Source: Thozetella sp. PMI_491
Taxonomy: Eukaryota > Ascomycota > Sordariomycetes > Chaetosphaeriales > Chaetosphaeriaceae
Assembly: GCA_021432635.1 (NCBI GenBank)
Contig: MU270040.1
Location: 873,871-895,767 of the forward strand
DNA length: 21,897 bases
Direction: 5' to 3'
Numbering within the stretch: position 1 is the first letter of the stretch; each line of letters opens with the position of its first letter. The position numbers and the translations under genes were made by a program. Of the stretch, positions 10,055 to 19,552 are shown one piece after another. Under the pieces are notes generated by a model. The model searched no databases and was not told the origin of the DNA. It saw only the letters and a list, made by a program, of their open reading frames with translations.

Positions 10055-10963
10055 ATGGCAAGCTACAAGACCGCCCGGACACCGACTTTGGAAATCGCAT
10101 ACTACGAACACGGCTCGCTGGAAGGGTGGCCAGTCGTTCTGACCCATGGATTCCCTTATGATATCCACGCGTTTGATGAAGTGGTGCCTCTACTCACATC
10201 TCAAGGGGCGCGTGTTATAGTGCCGTATCTGCGAGGCTACGGGCCGACTCGCTTCCTGTCATCCAGTTCTATCCGCTCGGGCCAGCAAGCCGCGCTGGGC
10301 TCGGACTTGATATCCCTGCTCGACGCGCTACACATCGACAAAGCTATCGTCTCCGGCTTCGACTGGGGCGGAGTGGCTTCGTGCGTCGCTGCTGCGCTGT
10401 GGCCGGAGCGAATCGCCGGGCTCGTGACCTACGCAGGCTACGACATTATCGATCGGGAAGGACAGAAGGATCCGGTCGACCCGGGGCTAGAATGTGTGGT
10501 GTGGTATCAGCACCTGTTTCAGACCGAGCGAGGGAGAGAGTGCCTCCGGAGGGACAGGAAGAAGCTCTGTAGGCTGCTCTGGGCCCAGTGGTCGCCAAAA
10601 TGGCGGTTTACCGACGAGATGTATGAGCGAACCGCGGCATCTTTCGAGAATGCGGACTTTGTGGACGTTGTAATTCAGGCCTATCGGTTCTGCATGTGCA
10701 ACGAAGCCGGGGATCCAGCGTTGGAGACTTTTGAGGAGAAGTTGGCGATGAAGCCCAAAATTACCGTCCCGACTATCACATTGGATGGGACACAAGATCC
10801 TCTAAAGCCTGGTGGCACATCAGCGCACGCCAAAATGTTTACTGGCAGGTATGAACGAGCGGAAGTGGCAGCAGGGCACGCGATACCGCATGAGGCTCCC
10901 GAAGTATGGGCGAAGGCAATACTCGACATGCATCAACGCCTCTCAGCGAGCATAGCTCCATAA
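10055..10963 (+). CDS. Epoxide-hydrolase-like alpha/beta hydrolase, intronless
   Basis: Single-exon gene for 302 residues with no signal peptide. The HGFP motif (31-34) supplies the oxyanion hole of epoxide hydrolases. The nucleophile elbow is GFDWGG with Asp103, so this is an Asp-nucleophile enzyme (epoxide hydrolase or dehalogenase branch), not an esterase. Asp248 (LDGTQDP) and His275 (AAGHAIPHE) complete the triad. The cap has Tyr151 and Tyr210 where epoxide hydrolases place their ring-opening tyrosines, and the conserved-looking block WSPKWRFTDEMYERTAASF. It would open an epoxide to a diol in the cytosol. The cap block and the lack of introns recall proteobacterial homologues, so transfer from bacteria is possible; a tree is needed to say. 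It lies between the carboxylesterase and regulator genes, all on the + strand. Confidence 0.9.
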   Translation: MASYKTARTPTLEIAYYEHGSLEGWPVVLTHGFPYDIHAFDEVVPLLTSQGARVIVPYLRGYGPTRFLSSSSIRSGQQAALGSDLISLLDALHIDKAIVSGFDWGGVASCVAAALWPERIAGLVTYAGYDIIDREGQKDPVDPGLECVVWYQHLFQTERGRECLRRDRKKLCRLLWAQWSPKWRFTDEMYERTAASFENADFVDVVIQAYRFCMCNEAGDPALETFEEKLAMKPKITVPTITLDGTQDPLKPGGTSAHAKMFTGRYERAEVAAGHAIPHEAPEVWAKAILDMHQRLSASIAP

Positions 10964-11541
10964 TAAATACGTCGGCAAATTTGGGGCCGATATCTTTTCA
11001 TGTTTACTGCCATAGCATCTTTGTGTCTGCATTCTCCAATTTTACTCGCCATTACAGTTGATGGTGAAGCTTCGAAGCAACGAAGCTGTAACATAGTCCA
11101 GTCAGCTGGCATGATGACTTTTTTATTAGCTTATTCAACCGCTTACGATGGGCACTTGGCGGTTTGGATGATCCGAGAAGATTTTAGCAAAAGGCAAGTG
11201 TTGTCACTCCTGTTATAGACGATGGGTCTCAGAGTCAACTTCTCCAGGTGCTAGTGATTGCGGAGTGAGACGAAGCAGCTAGCGGTTGCACTAGCAGAGA
11301 CTATGAGCACCCCCGCCTATCAGACTCGCTTAGCCCCGGATGGTTTGCCCAGGAGAAGGACCCGCACAAACAAACTCGCGTCTGCTCCAAGGATCGGATC
11401 CCCGCGAGATGAGACGCGCAAGCAAATTAAACTAAACATTGCACCAGATTGTGCGAGATAGCCGCCACCGGCAGAATTCTTCCAATTATATGTCTCTCCT
11501 TGGCGAAAACACATAACTACCTCGGCTGCGGTCGCGATCAT
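10964..11541. other. Intergenic region upstream of the Zn2Cys6 regulator
   Basis: 578 bp holding the 3' flank of the epoxide-hydrolase gene and the promoter of the regulator. Frames at 11000-11218 and 11258-11461 have unconvincing composition. The regulator frame is open upstream to a Met codon at 11449, so a 31-residue longer N-terminus cannot be excluded. Confidence 0.45.
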
Positions 11542-13164
11542 ATGGAGAACGCTAAAACTATTCGTAGAAAGCAGGCCAATTGCTTGACGTGCAGAGAGAG
11601 GAAGCTAAAGGTGAGCAGTTTTTCGGCCCCCTCTACCTCACTCTGTCTTGGAGCACTCTCGCGTCCTAACGCCAACGTAGTGCAGTGGCGAAAAACCTCA
11701 GTGTCGCACATGCATCAATAGCGGCCGGCGCTGCCGTGGGTACAAGCTACAGCAGCCAACCGTTGCTGTGTCCCAAGATGCCTCACAGCAACAGGAAGCC
11801 CGTCTCCTTGTACCGGTCTCATCTCGACATACGCTCCGGCAGCAGATGCTCTCCCTCTATCTGCAAGAAGAAGTACCCGATGAGCTAGGTGCCGGGGCCA
11901 ACCGAGAGCGAAATTGGCTTCTCTTGATTCCCGATCTTGAAATTATCAGTCCAGCGTTACAAGCCGCCATCGAGGCTGTCTGCGCGGGCCGCCTTGCACA
12001 GCAACGCGGCAGCCGAGAACTCTCGCAGAAGAGTTTGGTATTCTACAACACGAGCCTTCGGGAGCTCCAGAGCGCTATAAACCATCCCGTCCAGCAATCC
12101 AGCGACCAGACACTGGCTGCGTGTCTCGCCCTAACCATGTACGAATTTACAGAAAGCCCAGAGAAGCGGGCTGGCGGCTATTTCGCACACTACAACGGCG
12201 CAATGACTCTTCTACGGCATAGAGGACCAGAGGCGCATGCCACGGGTTTCGGGCATAGCCTTTTGATGGGCCTGCGAATGCATTCGGTATGGACCTTAAC
12301 CGCTTGAGCTGCTGCTAGATTGACTCTTGCCTGACTAGTCCTCAACAGATCTTCAACTGCTTTGAGCGGAGATCCTTGAACTTCATGTCGGATAAAGACT
12401 GGATGGACTTGCCTTGGAGCTCACAAACGAAAGACGCGCATGTCCGACTTCTCGACATCATGCTGAAAATACCCAGAATCCTGCCCGACCCCGTTAATAT
12501 GGATAACAAGCCTTCATACAAAGACATGCTGGACGCATTCATCCGACGCGTGCGTGTCTGTTGGCGTCTTGATAGTGCGCTGACGGACTGGCTTGAGCGA
12601 CTGACTGCCGATACATCGGGTCCCCTATTCTGGCCAGAGGTGCCCGAAAAGATCCGGATCGGCCCCGAATTCGAGGCAAATAGTCTCTATCCGAGCACCT
12701 ATAACTTTCCAAGCTTTGGACTAGCCCAGTCTTTCCTCCTGTATTGGCTCACGAGGATGATTGTATGCTATCAACTTGGGAATGTCTATAGAAAGCTGGA
12801 AGATCTGGTCGCCTCTATTCCTGTGGACCTTCAAGTCGATGCCAAATGTACCTGTCAGAAAAACAGGAAGGCCAGTATTACTCCCTGTCTGCTTCACTTC
12901 GCTCTTACCCAGCTGCCCCCGCTCGGTTTTCGTAGTAAATGGTCAGAAGCTGGGGCCCGCCACATCTGCCAATCCGTCGCCTACTTCCTCCAAGAAAGGT
13001 TGCGCAGTTCTGGCCCGGCCTGCCTTATAGCACCGCTGATGGTGTTACGATGGCACTGGGAGCACGATTATACTGGCACAGATCGGAAACGTGAACTTGG
13101 CTGGCTTGGCAGCACGCTATTTACAATATACACTCGTGGGAACAAGATTAACAAATTAGCTTAA
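11542..13164 (+). CDS. Zn2Cys6 transcription factor (fungal-specific, PF11951 type)
   Basis: Predicted nuclear regulator of 496 residues in three exons: 11542-11610, 11681-12286 and 12349-13164. Introns are 11611-11680 (GTGAGC, CTAAC branch, TAG) and 12287-12348 (GTATGG...CAG), both in phase 0. The first intron splits the zinc cluster. Once joined, Cys14, 17, 24, 31, 34 and 41 follow C-x2-C-x6-C-x6-C-x2-C-x6-C exactly, preceded by basic residues. The middle region HYNGAMTLLRHRGPEAHATG and the following FNCFERRSL match the Fungal_trans_2 domain (PF11951). The start was chosen at 11542, 10 residues before the basic run; an upstream in-frame Met exists at 11449. Its place beside three hydrolases, an acyltransferase and an oxidase makes it a candidate pathway-specific activator. 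Confidence 0.9.
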
Positions 13165-14251
13165 TTTTACTTAATTTTAGCTTCTTGACATCACTCTTCT
13201 GCCTACCTTGGTGTTTAGCTAAGCGTGCATGTAATCGACCTGATTTGATCACTCCCTGTCCCAAGGCACCTACTGATTTGTATCTACCTTGGAGTTGAAA
13301 CAATGACCGTAGCGACGTCTGCCTAGGCGAGGATACCTAATCCAGAAAAGGCTAGTGGCTGAGGTAAAGATGATTGGGCAATATTCCTCTTGTCCCTTTC
13401 GGGGGTATATCTTCAAGCTATGCACTCGAGTTACTCGGTATCAGGCAGTGAACCGCATGAAATACATCCACGTGATCAATGCTGTTGTAGACATAAAAGC
13501 ATTAACATGTGAGTCAAATATCATACTCTTTCTCCGACGACCAGCTATTCCATTCACCCTTTAGATCCCATCACACTTGGGCAAACATATCCTCACATAT
13601 CCAACGGCAACCATATCCAAACATCGCCATATACTACAGTTGTATGGTCTCCAAGGACACTGTTGGACAAGGGCAATCCAGGCCACCTCAACAAACTTAT
13701 ATTCATTCGTTCAGCAGACCGGAGGACGGCCTAGAGGATAACAATTCATTACCTTCCTGGTACTAAAATGGACATCAAGCATATACATACTATCGGTCTT
13801 ACTCAGAACAACCTAATCTGATAAATTTTATGATCACTGATAACGATACTCCTGTTATCATCAGTATTAACAGCTATGGGGCTCCCGGGATGGGCCACAA
13901 CAGGTAAAACAGACACACAAGAAAACTCGCATTGCACACTGCCGCTCCTTTTGCCAAGGGTGCTGATAAACTACAGCTTTGTGAGTTCTCAGACCGCCGA
14001 GCTTTCAACTTTTCCGTGTCGAAATTTAGCGGCAGACATAGCCAATTCATAGGTTCAAATATTAAGAAGCTAGAGGTTCTTGGCGGTCACGGCATCTGGG
14101 CTAAAATGCAGTGGTGCGTATCAAACGTAAGGCTTTCTACACCACCACTGCTACATTTGTCCTAAGCCCGAGGGTCCTACATCGGATCCGTCCAGGTGAG
14201 TCGACGCTGCAGTGGAACTGCTCTATGGTACCACTAAACGATAGGTTGAAT
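13165..14251. other. Convergent intergenic region between the regulator and protease genes
   Basis: About 1.1 kb between two facing genes, AT-rich, with no supported gene. Direct repeats of TTAATTTTA-like sequence right after the regulator stop (13160-13181) may act in 3' end formation. A bulged hairpin sits at 13836-13865. Frames at 13509-13766 and 13932-14165 are short, lack recognisable domains and are not called. Confidence 0.45.
13836..13865. repeat. Bulged inverted repeat with GATA motifs
   Basis: The arms ACTGATAAC (13836-13844) and GTTATCATCAGT (13854-13865) pair over nine base pairs with a 3-nt bulge and a 9-nt loop. Each arm carries a GATA-type TGATAA or TTATCA core. It lies in 3' flanking DNA of both neighbours, so a transcription role is uncertain. 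Confidence 0.4.
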
Positions 14252-15082
14252 TTAGTCCCGCGCTTCTCGTGCATTTTCGTTCTCGATCTTTCCTTTATTA
14301 GCAACAGGATTGTCGATAAAATCGCGAATACGACTGACGTCAACATTTACATCCGGGTAACCTGCTCGCGCGCAACCGTAACCCCAGGACACAATTCCGA
14401 TTACAGTATTTCCATCCAAGACTGGGCCGCCAGAGTCGCCCTGGCAGCTCGACTTTCCCCCACCTGGAACACCGGTACAAAACTCATTATCAGTGATTTC
14501 TCCCTTTTCCTCATAGCTTTTAGAGCATTTGGTGTGGTCGACAACGGGCTCGGTGACTTGTTGAAGTACGCTTGGAAGTGAGCCGGAACCCTCACTAGTA
14601 GCTCCCCAGCCAATGACTGTGACTAAATTCCCTGCTTTGGGAGGGGTATTGGCTTGAGGCAAAGTTGCAGCTTGGAATTTGTCCCCCAAGAGGTTCTGGT
14701 CCGTAAGATCTTGCTTGAGGATCAGAATAGCGGCATCATTGTCGATTGTTTCTCGATTATAACCCGGATGGACCACAACCTTCTGCACCTCGACAATGAA
14801 GCCACCAGAGGAGTGAATTGAACTACCTGCACGAACAGAAAGTTTTTTTCGGATCGCCCCATTACTATCCACCACGCAGTGAGCAGCAGTGAGAATTTTT
14901 CGCGGTTCGATAATCGTCCCTCCGCAAGAATGAGAGGTACCCCGTAAGCTGACCATATAGGGGAACGCCCCAGTGTTGGCGCTGGTGCCACCTACAATAT
15001 CCTCGCTGCGAGGTACTGGCACAAGCCCGATGGCAAAGGCGATAGTGACCCCAAGCAGGGAAAAGATTATGTAAAGCTTCAT
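14252..15082 (-). CDS. Secreted S1 serine protease, chymotrypsin-like pocket
   Basis: Single-exon gene for a 276-residue secreted protease of the trypsin/chymotrypsin family (S1). The first 17-19 residues are a signal peptide. A short propeptide (VPVPRSED) ends at Asp28, before the mature start IVGG at 29-32. The triad is His68 (LTAAHC), Asp116 (NDAAIL) and Ser217 (CQGDSGGP). Six cysteines (53, 69, 186, 202, 213, 237) fit three disulfides at standard S1 positions. The residue six before the catalytic Ser, which sets specificity, is Ser211 where trypsins have Asp, so cleavage after bulky hydrophobic residues is more likely than after Lys/Arg. A charged tail of about 18 residues follows the last helix. 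Secreted S1 proteases are patchy in fungi and enriched in pathogens. Confidence 0.92.
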   Translation of the reverse strand: MKLYIIFSLLGVTIAFAIGLVPVPRSEDIVGGTSANTGAFPYMVSLRGTSHSCGGTIIEPRKILTAAHCVVDSNGAIRKKLSVRAGSSIHSSGGFIVEVQKVVVHPGYNRETIDNDAAILILKQDLTDQNLLGDKFQAATLPQANTPPKAGNLVTVIGWGATSEGSGSLPSVLQQVTEPVVDHTKCSKSYEEKGEITDNEFCTGVPGGGKSSCQGDSGGPVLDGNTVIGIVSWGYGCARAGYPDVNVDVSRIRDFIDNPVANKGKIENENAREARD

Positions 15083-15677
15083 GATATCTAGGCGAGCAGG
15101 AAGAGATAGAGTTGCGATGATTCCACTTGATTTAAGACGCCATGATTTTTTTGGGCTTCGACCTGGGTAGTCTTGTAGAAATGAGAACTACATTGGGCAG
15201 TGAAGGATTCCCGCCCCCATCCCCGCTGCTATATACAGATGGCCTATTCTCTTTGATCCCATATTTAGCTGTCTCTCAGCACGAGTGGGACGGGCCCATG
15301 CAGGTGGAGAGACGAGACAGTCGCAGGCAGTAGCATAAGCATGGTCCTCAATATACAACTCTAACCGAGACAATTAGCTATATATTGTGTCAGATCCTCA
15401 ATAATATTTCGTCATCTTTTGCGCAACTGTGCTGACCATGGCTGCGAATCACTGGCGCAACAGTCTCGCATTTGTAGCTAAACTGTTTTGAATTATGTGG
15501 AGAAAAGTGGTTTAGTCTCGGGGCTTCTTTCAGCCGCTCCATTGTCCAAGGTACATAGAGAATTCTTTGTTTTGATGGTTGTGGCAAAGCATAAACTGCG
15601 ATGACGCGCTAATGCTTGTCACTGATGGTTTCGGAATAGGTCTGTGGTCTGACTCTAAGTCGCTCATCCTTCTGCCC

Positions 15678-15723
15678 GCAGCAGCAGTAGTGCCGGCGGC
15701 GGCGGCGGCAGCGGCAGCGGCAG
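15678..15723. repeat. Imperfect GCA/GGC trinucleotide microsatellite
   Basis: A run of GCA units is followed by GGC and GCA units. Its period is three and it reads as poly-Ala or poly-Arg in spurious frames. Confidence 0.75.
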
Positions 15724-17046
15724 AGACAATAAAATGTAGTTTCGGGTAACCGACCGGCCAACAGCGCCAGAGAAGATAGGACTGTACCAGACGCCAAGGC
15801 CGACATAGACGCCGACGCCTACGACCGCCTCTGGCCACGATCTGCATGGTGCCTCTGTCGATCGTGCCTGATAAGGCGTGCCAGGCCAACCCTTGAATTC
15901 GACAAGATGATATAATATCCTCGGCGCCTTGATTGCCGACGTCTGGATAAGACAGGGGTCAGTCTGCCGTCGATATAGTGTGAAGCGGAAGTCTCCGTCA
16001 CTTGGGGGAGTTGCAGGGAACCCTTCAGCGTTAAAAAGCCGTGAAAGCGAAGAATATGGGCAGCCTGTAGCATCCTACTCTTCCCTCCTTCTTCCCCTAC
16101 TTACTGCCCTTTGCGACAGCATGCCGCACCAGTGATAAGGGATGAAGGTGTACGTACATATACCTTTACAAACTAAACAATAACTCTGGCTAGCGATATG
16201 TTGTCGCAAAGAATCGCCTAGAATAGAAGCACCACACTGTTTCTATGGTTTAACGTCCTGGGCCTCCGCTTGTCCTCGTAGAGTAGCTCTGTAGCGACGT
16301 GCCGTCGACATAGATTCATTTGTGAGCCTTATCGACCTTGGGAGCCCAGTCCCTAGACACCGCCGAGGCCGCAAGCCAAGCTCCTAGACACTAGAACTGC
16401 GCCTGCGGTAGCAACCCCCTCGCGTAAAGCTCGTAGGCAGCTTAGCACCCAGAATCGTCACCCAGCCGCCGGTATCCGGGTGTTTTTAGCCAGGCCCAGA
16501 ACAATTGAGGTGAGACAGCGCGCGTGGTGGGGTTCTGCCTTCCTAATCCTTAGTGGTTCCCCGCTCAGACCCCCAATTTTATGGAGATGGCGCAGCGTGG
16601 AAGTAGTATATCCTTCCCCCTATCAAAGAGGCAAACTCGGTGCCTGAAGCATCGTTGCGAAAGGGTTTCGAGGGATCGCTAGGGCCCAATCTCCTGTTGC
16701 TCGCTTTGGGTCCCGATCGCGTCCTCCGAGCCAGTCATTCGCATTGAGGTCTGGCCCAATTTGTCATAATGGCCTGCAATGATTGGGTTTGTAGAATCTC
16801 AGCACTGCCCTTTGGATCTGGACGGTACTTACCCATTTTATGTAGCCGTGCAGATTGTGACGATAAACGTTGTGCTGGGCCGTCGTTGCCGTCGTCGTTT
16901 GGTGACTCGGAGGCTGAATCTCGGCACACACGCCCGGCACGGAGAGGTCGACGCTAGAAGCGCCCAGCCCGCCAAAGGGCATTACCAAGAGGAGCGGGGA
17001 GTCTCCCGGCGCGCAACGCCAACAAAGGCCTCGGGAGCGGTAGGGG

Positions 17047-17093
17047 GGCGGCAGCGACGGCAAAGAGAGCGGTAGCAGCGGCAGCGGCGGCAA
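17047..17093. repeat. Second imperfect GCN trinucleotide microsatellite
   Basis: Units of GGC, GCA and GAC with interruptions, similar in make-up to the tract at 15678-15723. They lie about 1.35 kb apart in the same gene-poor region. Confidence 0.7.
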
Positions 17094-17457
17094 GTTTTGT
17101 TAGAACTCTCTGGGTGCTTGATAAAAGCATAATAGCCACGTGTCTATTTTAGAGATATCTCGCAGTATCAAAGAGTTTCAATGGCTGCCAGAAGTTACGA
17201 CCGACCTGCACAGCACTAGTAGTCTTGAGGATAGCCGCGATTTACCATTGACACGGGCAAACGGGCCGGTTTCGAGCAGGTTTCTGAGCCCGACACAACG
17301 CCTCGGCCACGCTGTCTTCAACGAACCACCGGGTAAAACGTAGCAAGGCGGCAGTGTGAAGCGAGTGCGCGGTCCACTGGTGTAGGGTTTTGCGCCGTAT
17401 ATTGTGTTGACATATCGCTGAAAGTTTGAGCGGCGCTTGCTGGTCATTCATGCTGCG

Positions 17458-18621
17458 TCAGATCCGCCAGGATGATGAAAGTGTAGACCGGGCAGACAAA
17501 GATCTTGCATTGTCTTGGTGTATGGTGTCATCCATTATTGAACAGCCGTAGTTGTGAGTGGCTTTGGGGGCGGACCATCGTTTGTTCGCAACCCAATTGC
17601 AGTCTACATGAATTCTCGACTTGTCGACTTGGTAACATTCCGGAGTTCTAAGAGCGACTTCAAGACGCTCTCCGAGTTCTAGTCGAATCCAGCGGATGTA
17701 TAACTGCCGGCACGTGTTATCTGACGCTTCATTGGTTGTATAGGCCTTGGAGTTAGCCCAGTAAATAGGCGTCCTATAGTCGTTGAAGTTGTATTCTCGT
17801 GAGAACGTACGTGCGGCCTCTATCACGAAGACACCGCACATCGAACCATTCATCTGTCGGTGGCTCGTGACCTCGATTACAGAGTAATCTTCCACGTAAA
17901 CTATATAAGGGGCAAGCCAATCCGCCATGCGCTCCTGCATGAGATGTTTGACATCGTCGTTACCCTGCAATGAGTCATAGTAGTAGGCTAGCCGATACCC
18001 CCGGTCCAGGATCAGGAGGGTCCAATGCGAATCGGTGTGGACGAGAAATACTAGAACTAGGAAGCGCTTGTCGGGGTTGCTTTCTACAAGAGTCGACTGC
18101 TCTCCGCTAATTCCAACCAGATACGGGGAGATCCAGACTTGGTCTTGCAAGTCCATGGTAACCAGGCGCAGCCCGGCGGTGATGTCTGCATCGTCAAGCC
18201 ACTCTCTCTTAAGAAGCCGCCCTTCAAGGTTGTACAACTCCATAATTTGGGTGAACCAACTTATCTGAGCGGCTTGCTGCGGCGCATCGTCATAGGCGAA
18301 ATACTGAGTTCGCGAAATGAGGTCGGAAACCATTTTTGGGATGTGTCCTTGTAGACAAGCAATCTGCATGGTCCCAAGATAGATTTTGAGGAGGCTACAT
18401 GCGACATGAAAGGTGGTATCCGGGGGAATGCGGGCGCTGGAGGCATGGAGTCTCTAGCCGGTATGAACTTATTTGTTTTGAGCGAGCGCCTGTGGGATTT
18501 GGATTACGATAGTGATGAGAACTGACACTCTACACAGCCAGTTGACAAATGGCTGCCGTTTCAGCCTAAACTTACTTACACCTCGCACTGTCTCCAGTAG
18601 GAAAGGTTCCGACGACGCCAT
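17458..18621 (-). CDS. Ulp1-family (C48) cysteine protease domain protein, possibly transposon-linked
   Basis: Predicted SUMO-protease-like protein. The core frame from the Met at 18369 to 17458 encodes 303 residues. Numbered from that Met, it shows the Ulp1 motif REWLDDADI (55-63), His115 in SHWTLLIL, Asp132 in YYYDSLQ, Gln172 and Cys178 in RQMNGSMCGVFV. These are the complete His-Asp-Gln-Cys set of family C48. The frame stays open upstream, reading IPPDTTFHVACSLLKIYLG. A 14-codon first exon at 18621-18580 ends at GTAAGT, and a TAG acceptor at 18454 joins in phase 0, giving 345 residues (exons 18621-18580 and 18453-17458). This 5' model is tentative. No signal peptide. Lone Ulp1 domains in fungal repeats are often carried by DNA transposons, and a degenerate repeat lies just upstream. 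The catalytic set is intact, so it could still be active. Confidence 0.7.
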
Positions 18622-18743
18622 GAGCACCTGGTGCCATACAAAGTTTATTTCTCTTAATCTCAAATCAAATAAATCTCAGCAATTCATCTAGAGCCAGCCT
18701 AGATGCGAATAGCAGATAAGTTCTACAAAGCCAGATTGTACGA

Positions 18744-19142
18744 TCAAACAACCAAAGTCACTTTCTTTACCTCCCAAGTGTCCAAACATTCTATCTTTTC
18801 CGCTTTGTCAAGCTCATCAAAGCTATCAACCCCAAGCAGTTCAAAATAGTCGGCCAAAAACCCTACCTTAATCTATTCCAACGTCATAAAGCTAAGAACT
18901 CTAGCCTTAGACTTACAAAACTTAGAAGACCTGTTCAGAATAGGTGTCAGTAATCTTACACCCAAAGACTTCTCCCACTAAATTTTAACACAGCTTCAAG
19001 CAAGGCCAACAAAAGGCGACCGGCTTATTGCCAGGCGTTTACTAGTCTTTGCCTCCATATATCTTTCCTCAGCCTCCAGCGCCGCTTCATATATCACAAC
19101 ATCAGCGTCTTTAATTCCCTACCTAGCTCATAAAGCCAACTA
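18744..19142 (-). pseudogene. Degenerate reading frame with RIP-like stop codons
   Basis: One minus-strand frame stays protein-like for about 130 codons (for example IYEAALEAEERYMEAK and VGFLADYFELLGVDSFDELD). It is broken by stops at 19142-19140, 19130-19128, 19121-19119, 18998-18996, 18980-18978 and 18875-18873, ending at 18746-18744. All are TAG or TGA, none TAA, as expected if CAG and CGA codons became stops through C-to-T changes on this strand. The acidic, helix-prone composition fits a repeat-encoded protein but I cannot name the family. It lies just upstream of the Ulp1-like gene in the same orientation and may be part of the same element. Confidence 0.4.
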
Positions 19143-19552
19143 CAGCTCCCAGCATTTCTTACCTACATCATTACCATCCTTATCCTCTCCAACTTTCCAA
19201 TCGATCAAAATATCTATATATAGATATTCCTCCAATTCTCTACAAGATTAGGATTAATCAGATCCACATCTTCTTCCCCGGTTGGGATGCACTTTCTAAG
19301 GAGTATGCGCTAGGGTCATAGCCCGTCGGAGGAAGATTGAGGCCGAGAAAGTTATCTAGTCCGGCCGCGATAACCTTTTCGCAGCGTTTCCATACCATCA
19401 TCGAGCTAAAACTATCAAGAGCTCGCCGTAGTGTGACTAAGCCTTACTACGACCGTACGTTATTAGGCGCAAATATTCGCGAGTTATTCATCAACCTTGG
19501 TGGGCACGCTGCACGTGACGGCGCCGAAGTGCGAAGAAGCAAGTCGTAGCTC

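Larger units (their letters stand above)
15083..17457. other. Long gene-poor region between the protease and the Ulp1-like gene
   Basis: About 2.4 kb. The left end holds the protease promoter, with a TATATAG on the minus strand at 15229-15236, about 150 bp upstream of its ATG. The rest has two GCN microsatellites and no supported gene. Minus-strand frames at 15530-15889 and 16764-17093 owe their poly-Ala and proline-rich runs to the microsatellites and simple sequence. I recognise no domain on either strand. Confidence 0.5.

Noticed and set aside
11000..11461. Two short plus-strand frames upstream of the Zn2Cys6 gene, considered as a small upstream gene
   Set aside because: Neither has motifs or a good start context; they occupy the promoter of the regulator.
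13932..14165. Plus-strand 77-codon frame near the 3' end of the protease gene, partly protein-like
   Set aside because: The segment shows no family motif, has no clear ATG or splice acceptor, and lies in convergent 3' DNA next to the protease stop.
15530..15889. Minus-strand frame with a poly-Ala run
   Set aside because: The Ala run is the GCN microsatellite read in one frame; the rest has no recognisable domain.
16764..17093. Minus-strand frame starting with a Pro/Leu-rich stretch
   Set aside because: The N-terminal run comes from the second microsatellite and purine-rich repeats; no signal peptide or domain follows.
19337..19549. Plus-strand 70-codon frame upstream of the inverted-repeat segment
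   Set aside because: It is short, basic and unlike any known domain; it probably lies in decayed repeat DNA.
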